DNA from: Panagrolaimus kolymaensis
Lineage: Eukaryota; Nematoda; Chromadorea; Rhabditida; Panagrolaimidae
NCBI GenBank assembly: GCA_028622995.1
Contig: JAJQJQ010000036.1
Coordinates: 2,582,705-2,646,704 of the forward strand
Direction: 5' to 3'
Length of the DNA: 64,000 nt
Within the stretch, counting starts at the first letter, position 1. The number at the start of each line of letters is the position of its first letter. The notes beneath the pieces were generated by a model. That model searched no databases, had not been told where the DNA came from, and saw nothing but the letters and a program-made list of their open reading frames with translations. Positions 1-13,849 of the stretch are shown piece after piece. The position numbers were made by a program, and so were the translations under genes.

Positions 1-2160
1 TTTTATAATTTAATAAAGCGTTTCATTGTTGAAAGATTGAATCTAAATTTTACAAAGAATTTCAAAAACGCAGGTGTCAATAGTTTTGATATGCCTGGAT
101 CGAAAAAAACATAAATTTCCTTGCTGCATTTTCAATTTTATAATTAAAGAAAGCGTTTCATTGTTGAAAGATTGAATCTAAATTTTACAAAAAATTTCTA
201 AAACGCAGGTTTCAATAGTTTTGATATGCCTGTATCGAACCAAACTAATTTTTCTTGCAGTAAAATTATTTTTATAATTTATTAAAGCGTTTCATTCAGA
301 AAAGCTTCGATTAAAATAATGAAAAAATAAATCAAAAATGCAGGTTTCAATAGTTTTGATATGCCTGGATCGAAAAAAACATAAATTTCCTTGATGAATT
401 TTTATTTTTATAATTAAATAAAACGTTTCATTCAGAAAAGCTTCGATTAAAATATTGAAAAAATAAATGAAAAATGCAGGTTTCAATAGTTTTGATATGC
501 CTGGATCGAAAAAAACATAAATTTCCTTGCTGCATTTTCAATTTTATAATTAAAGAAAGCGTTTCATTGTTGAAAGATTGAATCTAAATTTTACAAAGAA
601 TTTCAAAAACGCAGGTGTCAATAGTTTTGATATGCCTGGATCGAAAAAAACATAAATTTCCTTGCTGCATTTTCAATTTTATAATTAAAGAAAGCGTTTC
701 ATTGTTGAAAGATTGAATCTAAATTTTACAAAGAATTTCAAAAACGCAGGTGTCAATAGTTTTGATATGCCTGGATCGAAAAAAACATAAATTTCCTTGC
801 TGCATTTTTATTTTTATAATTTATTAAAGCGTTTCATTCAGAAAAGCTTCGATTAAAATAATGAAAAAATAAATCAAAAATGCAGGTGTCAATAGTTTTG
901 ATATGCCTGGATCGAAAAAAACATAAATTTCCTTGCTGCATTTTCAATTTTATAATTAAAGAAAGCGTTTCATTGTTGAAAGATTGAATCTAAATTTTAC
1001 AAAGAATTTCAAAAACGCAGGTGTCAATAGTTTTGATATGCCTGGATCGAAAAAAACATAAATTTCCTTGCTGCATTTTCAATTTTATAATTTAATAAAG
1101 CGTTTCATTGTTGAAAGATTGAATCTAAATTTTACAAAGAATTTCAAAAACGCAGGTGTCAATAGTTTTGATATGCCTGGATCGAAAAAAACATAAATTT
1201 CCTTGCTGCATTTTCAATTTTATAATTAAAGAAAGCGTTTCATTGTTGAAAGATTGAATCTAAATTTTACAAAAAATTTCTAAAACGCAGGTTTCAATAG
1301 TTTTGATATGCCTGTATCGAACCAAACTAATTTTTCTTGCAGTAAAATTATTTTTATAATTTATTAAAGCGTTTCATTCAGAAAAGCTTCGATTAAAATA
1401 ATGAAAAAATAAATCAAAAATGCAGGTTTCAATAGTTTTGATATGCCTGGATCGAAAAAAACATAAATTTCCTTGATGAATTTTTATTTTTATAATTAAA
1501 TAAAACGTTTCATTCAGAAAAGCTTCGATTAAAATATTGAAAAAATAAATGAAAAATGCAGGTTTCAATAGTTTTGATATGCCTGGATCGAAAAAAACAT
1601 AAATTTCCTTGCTGCATTTTCAATTTTATAATTAAAGAAAGCGTTTCATTGTTGAAAGATTGAATCTAAATTTTACAAAGAATTTCAAAAACGCAGGTGT
1701 CAATAGTTTTGATATGCCTGGATCGAAAAAAACATAAATTTCCTTGCTGCATTTTCAATTTTATAATTAAAGAAAGCGTTTCATTGTTGAAAGATTGAAT
1801 CTAAATTTTACAAAGAATTTCAAAAACGCAGGTGTCAATAGTTTTGATATGCCTGGATCGAAAAAAACATAAATTTCCTTGCTGCATTTTTATTTTTATA
1901 ATTTATTAAAGCGTTTCATTCAGAAAAGCTTCGATTAAAATAATGAAAAAATAAATCAAAAATGCAGGTTTCAATAGTTTTGATATGCCTGGATCGAAAA
2001 AAACATAAATTTCCTTGCTGCATTTTCAATTTTATAATTAAAGAAAGCGTTTCATTGTTGAAAGATTGAATCTAAATTTTACAAAGAATTTCAAAAACGC
2101 AGGTGTCAATAGTTTTGATATGCCTGGATCGAAAAAAACATAAATTTCCTTGCTGCATTT
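1..2160. repeat. Higher-order repeat, 1,082 bp period (two copies)
   Basis: Eight-monomer block present twice: position 1 aligns with 1,083, the variant CCTGTATCGAACC at about 230 recurs at about 1,312, and the pair of 136-type monomers near 292-486 recurs at 1,374-1,568. A single-base difference (CAGGTGTCAA versus CAGGTTTCAA near 882 and 1,964) separates the copies. Immediately to the right, similar monomers continue with a shorter spacing of about 811 bp. Confidence 0.85.
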
Positions 2161-3464
2161 TCAATTTTATAATTTAATAAAGCGTTTCATTGTTGAAAGA
2201 TTGAATCTAAATTTTACAAAGAATTTCAAAAACGCAGGTGTCAATAGTTTTGATATGCCTGGATCGAAAAAAACATAAATTTCCTTGCTGCATTTTCAAT
2301 TTTATAATTAAAGAAAGCGTTTCATTGTTGAAAGATTGAATCTAAATTTTACAAAGAATTTCAAAAACGCAGGTGTCAATAGTTTTGATATGCCTGGATC
2401 GAAAAAAACATAAATTTCCTTGCTGCATTTTCAATTTTATAATTAAAGAAAGCGTTTCATTGTTGAAAGATTGAATCTAAATTTTACAAAGAATTTCAAA
2501 AACGCAGGTGTCAATAGTTTTGATATGCCTGGATCGAAAAAAACATAAATTTCCTTGCTGCATTTTCAATTTTATAATTAAAGAAAGCGTTTCATTGTTG
2601 AAAGATTGAATCTAAATTTTACAAAGAATTTCAAAAACGCAGGTGTCAATAGTTTTGATATGCCTGGATCGAAAAAAACATAAATTTCCTTGCTGCATTT
2701 TTATTTTTATAATTTATTAAAGCGTTTCATTCAGAAAAGCTTCGATTAAAATAATGAAAAAATAAATCAAAAATGCAGGTTTCAATAGTTTTGATATGCC
2801 TGGATCGAAAAAAACATAAATTTCCTTGCTGCATTTTCAATTTTATAATTAAAGAAAGCGTTTCATTGTTGAAAGATTGAATCTAAATTTTACAAAGAAT
2901 TTCAAAAACGCAGGTGTCAATAGTTTTGATATGCCTGGATCGAAAAAAACATAAATTTCCTTGCTGCATTTTCAATTTTATAATTTAATAAAGCGTTTCA
3001 TTGTTGAAAGATTGAATCTAAATTTTACAAAGAATTTCAAAAACGCAGGTGTCAATAGTTTTGATATGCCTGGATCGAAAAAAACATAAATTTCCTTGCT
3101 GCATTTTCAATTTTATAATTAAAGAAAGCGTTTCATTGTTGAAAGATTGAATCTAAATTTTACAAAGAATTTCAAAAACGCAGGTGTCAATAGTTTTGAT
3201 ATGCCTGGATCGAAAAAAACATAAATTTCCTTGCTGCATTTTCAATTTTATAATTAAAGAAAGCGTTTCATTGTTGAAAGATTGAATCTAAATTTTACAA
3301 AGAATTTCAAAAACGCAGGTGTAAATAGTTTTGATATGCCTGGATCGAAAAAAACATAAATTTCCTTGCTGCATTTTCAATTTTATAATTTAATAAAGCG
3401 TTTCATTGTTGAAAGATTGAATCTAAATTTTACTAAAAATTTCTAAAACGCAGGTGTCAATAGT

Positions 3465-6400
3465 TTTGATATGCCTGGATCGAAAAAAACATAAATTTCC
3501 TTGATGAATTTTTATTTTTATAATTAAATAAAACGTTTCATTCAGAAAAGCTTCGATTAAAATATTGAAAAAATAAATGAAAAATGCAGGTTTCAATAGT
3601 TTTGATATGCCTGGATCGAAAAAATCATAAATTTCCTTGCTGCATTTTCATTTTTATAATTAAATAAAACGTTTCATTCAGAAAAGCTTCGATTAAAATA
3701 TTGAAAAAATAAATCAAAAATGCAGGTTTCAATAGTTTTGATATGCCTGGATCGAAAAAATCATAAATTTCCTTGCTGCATTTTCAATTTTATAATTAAA
3801 GAAAGCGTTTCATTGTTGAAAGATTGAATCTAAATTTTACAAAAAATTTCAAAAACGCAGGTGTCAATAGTTTTGATATGCCTGGATCGAAAAAAACATA
3901 AATTTCCTTGATGAATTTTTATTTTTATAATTAAATAAAACGTTTCATTCAGAAAAGCTTCGATTAAAATATTGAAAAAATAAATGAAAAATGCAGGTTT
4001 CAATAGTTTTGATATGCCTGGATCGAAAAAATCATAAATTTCCTTGCTGCATTTTCAATTTTATAATTAAAGAAAGCGTTTCATTGTTGAAAGATTGAAT
4101 CTAAATTTTACAAAAAATTTCAAAAACGCAGGTGTCAATAGTTTTGATATGCCTGGATCGAAAAAAACATAAATTTCCTTGATGAATTTTTATTTTTATA
4201 ATTAAATAAAACGTTTCATTCAGAAAAGCTTCGATTAAAATATTGAAAAAATAAATGAAAAATGCAGGTTTCAATAGTTTTGATATGCCTGGATCGAAAA
4301 AATCATAAATTTCCTTGCTGCATTTTCATTTTTATAATTAAATAAAACGTTTCATTCAGAAAAGCTTCGATTAAAATATTGAAAAAATAAATGAAAAATG
4401 CAGGTTTCAATAGTTTTGATATGCCTGGATCGAAAAAAACATAAATTTCCTTGATGAATTTTTATTTTTATAATTAAATAAAACGTTTCATTCAGAAAAG
4501 CTTAGATTAAAATATTGAAAAAATAAATGAAAAATGCAGGTTTCAATAGTTTTGATATGCCTGGATCGAAAAAATCATAAATTTCCTTGCTGCATTTTCA
4601 ATTTTATAATTTATTAAAGCGTTTCATTGTTGAAAGATTGAATCTAAATTTTACAAAGAATTTCAAAAACGCAGGTGTCAATAGTTTTGATATGCCTGGA
4701 TCGAAAAAAACATAAATTTCCTTGATGAATTTTTATTTTTATAATTAAATAAAACGTTTCTTTCAGAAAAGCTTAGATTAAAATATTGAAAAAATAAATG
4801 AAAAATGCAGGTTTCAATAGTTTTGATATGCCTGGATCGAAAAAATCATAAATTTCCTTGCTGCATTTTCAATTTTATAATTTATTAAAGCGTTTCATTG
4901 TTGAAAGATTGAATCTAAATTTTACAAAGAATTTCAAAAACGCAGGTGTCAATAGTTTTGATATGCCTGGATCGAAAAAAACATAAATTTCCTTGATGAA
5001 TTTTTATTTTTATAATTAAATAAAACGTTTCATTCAGAAAAGCTTCGATTAAAATATTGAAAAAATAAACGAAAAATGCAGGTTTCAATAGTTTTGATAT
5101 GCCTGGATCGAAAAAAACATAAATTTCCTTGCTGCATTTTCAATTTTATAATTAAAGAAAGCGTTTCATTGTTGAAAGATTGAATCTAAATTTTACAAAA
5201 AATTTCTAAAACGCAGGTTTCAATAGTTTTGATATGCCTGGATCGAACCAAACTAATTTTTCTTGCAGTAAAATTATTTTTATAATTTATTAAAGCGTTT
5301 CATTCAGAAAAGCTTCGATTAAAATATTGAAAAAATAAATGAAAAATGCAGGTTTCAATAGTTTTGATATGCCTGGATCGAAAAAAACATAAATTTCCTT
5401 GATGAATTTTTATTTTTATAATTAAATAAAACGTTTCATTCAGAAAAGCTTCGATTAAAATATTGAAAAAATAAACGAAAAATGCAGGTTTCAATAGTTT
5501 TGATATGCCTGGATCGAAAAAAACATAAATTTCCTTGCTGCATTTTCAATTTTATAATTAAAGAAAGCGTTTCATTGTTGAAAGATTGAATCTAAATTTT
5601 ACTAAAAATTTCTAAAACGCAGGTTTCAATAGTTTTGATATGCCTGGATCGAAAAAAACATAAATTTCCTTGCTGCATTTTCAATTTTATAATTAAAGAA
5701 AGCGTTTCATTGTTGAAAGATTGAATCTAAATTTTACAAAAAATTTCTAAAACGCAGGTTTCAATAGTTTTGATATGCCTGTATCGAACCAAACTAATTT
5801 TTCTTGCAGTAAAATTATTTTTATAATTTATTAAAGCGTTTCATTCAGAAAAGCTTCGATTAAAATATTGAAAAAATAAATGAAAAATGCAGGTTTCAAT
5901 AGTTTTGATATGCCTGGATCGAAAAAAACATAAATTTCCTTGATGAATTTTTATTTTTATAATTAAATAAAACGTTTCATTCAGAAAAGCTTCGATTAAA
6001 ATATTGAAAAAATAAACGAAAAATGCAGGTTTCAATAGTTTTGATATGCCTGGATCAAAAAAAACATAAATTTCCTTGCTGCATTTTCAATTTTATAATT
6101 AAAGAAAGCGTTTCATTGTTGAAAGATTGAATCTAAATTTTACTAAAAATTTCTAAAACGCAGGTTTCAATAGTTTTGATATGCCTGGATCGAAAAAAAC
6201 ATAAATTTCCTTGATGAATTTTTATTTTTATAATTAAATAAAACGTTTCATTCAGAAAAGCTTCGATTAAAATATTGAAAAAATAAATGAAAAATGCAGG
6301 TTTCAATAGTTTTGATATGCCTGGATCGAAAAAATCATAAATTTCCTTGCTGCATTTTCATTTTTATAATTAAATAAAACGTTTCATTCAGAAAAGCTTC

Positions 6401-9400
6401 GATTAAAATATTGAAAAAATAAATCAAAAATGCAGGTTTCAATAGTTTTGATATGCCTGGATCGAAAAAATCATAAATTTCCTTGCTGCATTTTCAATTT
6501 TATAATTAAAGAAAGCGTTTCATTGTTGAAAGATTGAATCTAAATTTTACAAAAAATTTCAAAAACGCAGGTGTCAATAGTTTTGATATGCCTGGATCGA
6601 AAAAAACATAAATTTCCTTGATGAATTTTTATTTTTATAATTAAATAAAACGTTTCATTCAGAAAAGCTTCGATTAAAATATTGAAAAAATAAATGAAAA
6701 ATGCAGGTTTCAATAGTTTTGATATGCCTGGATCGAAAAAATCATAAATTTCCTTGCTGCATTTTCAATTTTATAATTAAAGAAAGCGTTTCATTGTTGA
6801 AAGATTGAATCTAAATTTTACAAAAAATTTCAAAAACGCAGGTGTCAATAGTTTTGATATGCCTGGATCGAAAAAAACATAAATTTCCTTGATGAATTTT
6901 TATTTTTATAATTAAATAAAACGTTTCATTCAGAAAAGCTTCGATTAAAATATTGAAAAAATAAATGAAAAATGCAGGTTTCAATAGTTTTGATATGCCT
7001 GGATCGAAAAAATCATAAATTTCCTTGCTGCATTTTCATTTTTATAATTAAATAAAACGTTTCATTCAGAAAAGCTTCGATTAAAATATTGAAAAAATAA
7101 ATGAAAAATGCAGGTTTCAATAGTTTTGATATGCCTGGATCGAAAAAAACATAAATTTCCTTGATGAATTTTTATTTTTATAATTAAATAAAACGTTTCA
7201 TTCAGAAAAGCTTAGATTAAAATATTGAAAAAATAAATGAAAAATGCAGGTTTCAATAGTTTTGATATGCCTGGATCGAAAAAATCATAAATTTCCTTGC
7301 TGCATTTTCAATTTTATAATTTATTAAAGCGTTTCATTGTTGAAAGATTGAATCTAAATTTTACAAAGAATTTCAAAAACGCAGGTGTCAATAGTTTTGA
7401 TATGCCTGGATCGAAAAAAACATAAATTTCCTTGATGAATTTTTATTTTTATAATTAAATAAAACGTTTCTTTCAGAAAAGCTTAGATTAAAATATTGAA
7501 AAAATAAATGAAAAATGCAGGTTTCAATAGTTTTGATATGCCTGGATCGAAAAAATCATAAATTTCCTTGCTGCATTTTCAATTTTATAATTTATTAAAG
7601 CGTTTCATTGTTGAAAGATTGAATCTAAATTTTACAAAGAATTTCAAAAACGCAGGTGTCAATAGTTTTGATATGCCTGGATCGAAAAAAACATAAATTT
7701 CCTTGATGAATTTTTATTTTTATAATTAAATAAAACGTTTCATTCAGAAAAGCTTCGATTAAAATATTGAAAAAATAAACGAAAAATGCAGGTTTCAATA
7801 GTTTTGATATGCCTGGATCGAAAAAAACATAAATTTCCTTGCTGCATTTTCAATTTTATAATTAAAGAAAGCGTTTCATTGTTGAAAGATTGAATCTAAA
7901 TTTTACAAAAAATTTCTAAAACGCAGGTTTCAATAGTTTTGATATGCCTGGATCGAACCAAACTAATTTTTCTTGCAGTAAAATTATTTTTATAATTTAT
8001 TAAAGCGTTTCATTCAGAAAAGCTTCGATTAAAATATTGAAAAAATAAATGAAAAATGCAGGTTTCAATAGTTTTGATATGCCTGGATCGAAAAAAACAT
8101 AAATTTCCTTGATGAATTTTTATTTTTATAATTAAATAAAACGTTTCATTCAGAAAAGCTTCGATTAAAATATTGAAAAAATAAACGAAAAATGCAGGTT
8201 TCAATAGTTTTGATATGCCTGGATCGAAAAAAACATAAATTTCCTTGCTGCATTTTCAATTTTATAATTAAAGAAAGCGTTTCATTGTTGAAAGATTGAA
8301 TCTAAATTTTACTAAAAATTTCTAAAACGCAGGTTTCAATAGTTTTGATATGCCTGGATCGAAAAAAACATAAATTTCCTTGCTGCATTTTCAATTTTAT
8401 AATTAAAGAAAGCGTTTCATTGTTGAAAGATTGAATCTAAATTTTACAAAAAATTTCTAAAACGCAGGTTTCAATAGTTTTGATATGCCTGTATCGAACC
8501 AAACTAATTTTTCTTGCAGTAAAATTATTTTTATAATTTATTAAAGCGTTTCATTCAGAAAAGCTTCGATTAAAATATTGAAAAAATAAATGAAAAATGC
8601 AGGTTTCAATAGTTTTGATATGCCTGGATCGAAAAAAACATAAATTTCCTTGATGAATTTTTATTTTTATAATTAAATAAAACGTTTCATTCAGAAAAGC
8701 TTCGATTAAAATATTGAAAAAATAAACGAAAAATGCAGGTTTCAATAGTTTTGATATGCCTGGATCGAAAAAAACATAAATTTCCTTGCTGCATTTTCAA
8801 TTTTATAATTAAAGAAAGCGTTTCATTGTTGAAAGATTGAATCTAAATTTTACTAAAAATTTCTAAAACGCAGGTTTCAATAGTTTTGATATGCCTGGAT
8901 CGAAAAAAACATAAATTTCCTTGATGAATTTTTATTTTTATAATTAAATAAAACGTTTCATTCAGAAAAGCTTCGATTAAAATATTGAAAAAATAAATGA
9001 AAAATGCAGGTTTCAATAGTTTTGATATGCCTGGATCGAAAAAATCATAAATTTCCTTGCTGCATTTTCATTTTTATAATTAAATAAAACGTTTCATTCA
9101 GAAAAGCTTCGATTAAAATATTGAAAAAATAAATCAAAAATGCAGGTTTCAATAGTTTTGATATGCCTGGATCGAAAAAATCATAAATTTCCTTGCTGCA
9201 TTTTCAATTTTATAATTAAAGAAAGCGTTTCATTGTTGAAAGATTGAATCTAAATTTTACAAAAAATTTCAAAAACGCAGGTGTCAATAGTTTTGATATG
9301 CCTGGATCGAAAAAAACATAAATTTCCTTGATGAATTTTTATTTTTATAATTAAATAAAACGTTTCATTCAGAAAAGCTTCGATTAAAATATTGAAAAAA

Positions 9401-11633
9401 TAAATGAAAAATGCAGGTTTCAATAGTTTTGATATGCCTGGATCGAAAAAATCATAAATTTCCTTGCTGCATTTTCAATTTTATAATTAAAGAAAGCGTT
9501 TCATTGTTGAAAGATTGAATCTAAATTTTACAAAAAATTTCAAAAACGCAGGTGTCAATAGTTTTGATATGCCTGGATCGAAAAAAACATAAATTTCCTT
9601 GATGAATTTTTATTTTTATAATTAAATAAAACGTTTCATTCAGAAAAGCTTCGATTAAAATATTGAAAAAATAAATGAAAAATGCAGGTTTCAATAGTTT
9701 TGATATGCCTGGATCGAAAAAATCATAAATTTCCTTGCTGCATTTTCATTTTTATAATTAAATAAAACGTTTCATTCAGAAAAGCTTCGATTAAAATATT
9801 GAAAAAATAAATGAAAAATGCAGGTTTCAATAGTTTTGATATGCCTGGATCGAAAAAAACATAAATTTCCTTGATGAATTTTTATTTTTATAATTAAATA
9901 AAACGTTTCATTCAGAAAAGCTTAGATTAAAATATTGAAAAAATAAATGAAAAATGCAGGTTTCAATAGTTTTGATATGCCTGGATCGAAAAAATCATAA
10001 ATTTCCTTGCTGCATTTTCAATTTTATAATTTATTAAAGCGTTTCATTGTTGAAAGATTGAATCTAAATTTTACAAAGAATTTCAAAAACGCAGGTGTCA
10101 ATAGTTTTGATATGCCTGGATCGAAAAAAACATAAATTTCCTTGATGAATTTTTATTTTTATAATTAAATAAAACGTTTCTTTCAGAAAAGCTTAGATTA
10201 AAATATTGAAAAAATAAATGAAAAATGCAGGTTTCAATAGTTTTGATATGCCTGGATCGAAAAAATCATAAATTTCCTTGCTGCATTTTCAATTTTATAA
10301 TTTATTAAAGCGTTTCATTGTTGAAAGATTGAATCTAAATTTTACAAAGAATTTCAAAAACGCAGGTGTCAATAGTTTTGATATGCCTGGATCGAAAAAA
10401 ACATAAATTTCCTTGATGAATTTTTATTTTTATAATTAAATAAAACGTTTCATTCAGAAAAGCTTCGATTAAAATATTGAAAAAATAAACGAAAAATGCA
10501 GGTTTCAATAGTTTTGATATGCCTGGATCGAAAAAAACATAAATTTCCTTGCTGCATTTTCAATTTTATAATTAAAGAAAGCGTTTCATTGTTGAAAGAT
10601 TGAATCTAAATTTTACAAAAAATTTCTAAAACGCAGGTTTCAATAGTTTTGATATGCCTGGATCGAACCAAACTAATTTTTCTTGCAGTAAAATTATTTT
10701 TATAATTTATTAAAGCGTTTCATTCAGAAAAGCTTCGATTAAAATATTGAAAAAATAAATGAAAAATGCAGGTTTCAATAGTTTTGATATGCCTGGATCG
10801 AAAAAAACATAAATTTCCTTGATGAATTTTTATTTTTATAATTAAATAAAACGTTTCATTCAGAAAAGCTTCGATTAAAATATTGAAAAAATAAACGAAA
10901 AATGCAGGTTTCAATAGTTTTGATATGCCTGGATCGAAAAAAACATAAATTTCCTTGCTGCATTTTCAATTTTATAATTAAAGAAAGCGTTTCATTGTTG
11001 AAAGATTGAATCTAAATTTTACTAAAAATTTCTAAAACGCAGGTTTCAATAGTTTTGATATGCCTGGATCGAAAAAAACATAAATTTCCTTGCTGCATTT
11101 TCAATTTTATAATTAAAGAAAGCGTTTCATTGTTGAAAGATTGAATCTAAATTTTACAAAAAATTTCTAAAACGCAGGTTTCAATAGTTTTGATATGCCT
11201 GTATCGAACCAAACTAATTTTTCTTGCAGTAAAATTATTTTTATAATTTATTAAAGCGTTTCATTCAGAAAAGCTTCGATTAAAATATTGAAAAAATAAA
11301 TGAAAAATGCAGGTTTCAATAGTTTTGATATGCCTGGATCGAAAAAAACATAAATTTCCTTGATGAATTTTTATTTTTATAATTAAATAAAACGTTTCAT
11401 TCAGAAAAGCTTCGATTAAAATATTGAAAAAATAAACGAAAAATGCAGGTTTCAATAGTTTTGATATGCCTGGATCGAAAAAAACATAAATTTCCTTGCT
11501 GCATTTTCAATTTTATAATTAAAGAAAGCGTTTCATTGTTGAAAGATTGAATCTAAATTTTACTAAAAATTTCTAAAACGCAGGTTTCAATAGTTTTGAT
11601 ATGCCTGGATCGAAAAAAACATAAATTTCCTTG
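3465..11633. repeat. Higher-order repeat, 2,710 bp period (about three copies)
   Basis: A twenty-monomer block repeats three times (starting near 3,465, 6,175 and 8,885). Diagnostic variants keep exact register: AACGTTTCTTTCAG, instead of CATTCAG, occurs near 4,756, 7,466 and 10,176, and GAAAAGCTTAGATT variants sit beside it. Copies are nearly identical; one visible difference is GGATCAAAA instead of GGATCGAAA near 6,053. After the third copy a 541 bp four-monomer sub-block is repeated once more (pair at 11,261 recurs at 11,802). Confidence 0.88.
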
Positions 11634-13849
11634 CTGCATTTTCAATTTTATAATTAAAGAAAGCGTTTCATTGTTGAAAGATTGAATCTAAATTTTACAA
11701 AAAATTTCTAAAACGCAGGTTTCAATAGTTTTGATATGCCTGTATCGAACCAAACTAATTTTTCTTGCAGTAAAATTATTTTTATAATTTATTAAAGCGT
11801 TTCATTCAGAAAAGCTTCGATTAAAATATTGAAAAAATAAATGAAAAATGCAGGTTTCAATAGTTTTGATATGCCTGGATCGAAAAAAACATAAATTTCC
11901 TTGATGAATTTTTATTTTTATAATTAAATAAAACGTTTCATTCAGAAAAGCTTCGATTAAAATATTGAAAAAATAAACGAAAAATGCAGGTTTCAATAGT
12001 TTTGATATGCCTGGATCGAAAAAAACATAAATTTCCTTGCTGCATTTTCAATTTTATAATTTAATAAAGCGTTTCATTGTTGAAAGATTGAATCTAAATT
12101 TTACTAAAAATTTCTAAAACGCAGGTTTCAATAGTTTTGATATGCCTGGATCGAAAAAAACATAAATTTCCTTGCTGCATTTTCAATTTTATAATTAAAG
12201 AAAGCGTTTCATTGTTGAAAGATTGAATCTAAATTTTACAAAAAATTTCTAAAACGCAGGTTTCAATAGTTTTGATATGCCTGGATCGAAAAAATCATAA
12301 ATTTCCTTGCTGCATTTTCAATTTTATAATTTATTAAAGCGTTTCATTGTTGAAAGATTGAATCTAAATTTTACAAAGAATTTCAAAAACGCAGGTGTCA
12401 ATAGTTTTGATAGGCCTGGATCGAAAAAAACATAAATTTCCTTGATGAATTTTTATTTTTATAATTAAATAAAACGTTTCATTCAGAAAAGCTTCGATTA
12501 AAATATTGAAAAAATAAATGAAAAGTGCAGGTTTCAATAGTTTTGATATGCCTGGATCGAAAAAATCATAAATTTCCTTGCTGCATTTTCATTTTTATAA
12601 TTAAATAAAACGTTTCATTCAGAAAAGCTTCGATTAAAATATTGAAAAAATAAATGAAAAATGCAGGTTTCAATAGTTTTGATATGCCTGGATCGAAAAA
12701 ATCATAAATTTCCTTGCTGCATTTTCAATTTTATAATTAAAGAAAGCGTTTCATTGTTGAAAGATTGAATCTAAATTTTACTAAAAATTTCTAAAACGCA
12801 GGTTTCAATAGTTTTGATATGCCTGGATCGAAAAAAACATAAATTTCCTTGCTGCATTTTCAATTTTATAATTAAAGAAAGCGTTTCATTGTTGAAAGAT
12901 TGAATCTAAATTTTACAAAAAATTTCTAAAACGCAGGTGTCAATAGTTTTGATATGCCTGGATCGAAAAAATCATAAATTTCCTTGCTGCATTTTCATTT
13001 TTATAATTAAATAAAACGTTTCATTCAGAAAAGATTCGATTAAAATATTGAAAAAATAAATCAAAAATGCAGGTTTCAATAGTTTTGATATGCCTGGATC
13101 GAAAAAAACATAAATTTCCTTGATGAATTTTTATTTTTATAATTAAATAAAACGTTTCATTCAGAAAAGCTTCGATTAAAATATTGAAAAAATAAATGAA
13201 AAATGCAGGTTTCAATAGTATTGATATGCCTGGATCGAAAAAAACATAAATTTCCTTGCTGCATTTTCAATTTTATAATTAAAGAAAGCGTTTCATTGTT
13301 GAAAGATTGAATCTAAATTTTACAAAAAATTTCTAAAACGCAGGTGTCAATAGTTTTGATATGCCTGGATCGAAAAAATCATAAATTTCCTTGCTGCATT
13401 TTCAATTTTATAATTAAAGAAAGCGTTTCATTGTTGAAAGATTGAATCTAAATTTTACTAAAAATTTCTAAAACGCAGGTTTCAATAGTTTTGATATGCC
13501 TGGATCGAAAAAAACATAAATTTCCTTGCTGCATTTTCAATTTTATAATTAAAGAAAGCGTTTCATTGTTGAAAGATTGAATCTAAATTTTACAAAAAAT
13601 TTCTAAAACGCAGGTGTCAATAGTTTTGATATGCCTGGATCGAAAAAATCATAAATTTCCTTGCTGCATTTTCATTTTTATAATTAAATAAAACGTTTCA
13701 TTCAGAAAAGATTCGATTAAAATATTGAAAAAATAAATCAAAAATGCAGGTTTCAATAGTTTTGATATGCCTGGATCGAAAAAAACATAAATTTCCTTGA
13801 TGAATTTTTATTTTTATAATTAAATAAAACGTTTCATTCAGAAAAGCTT

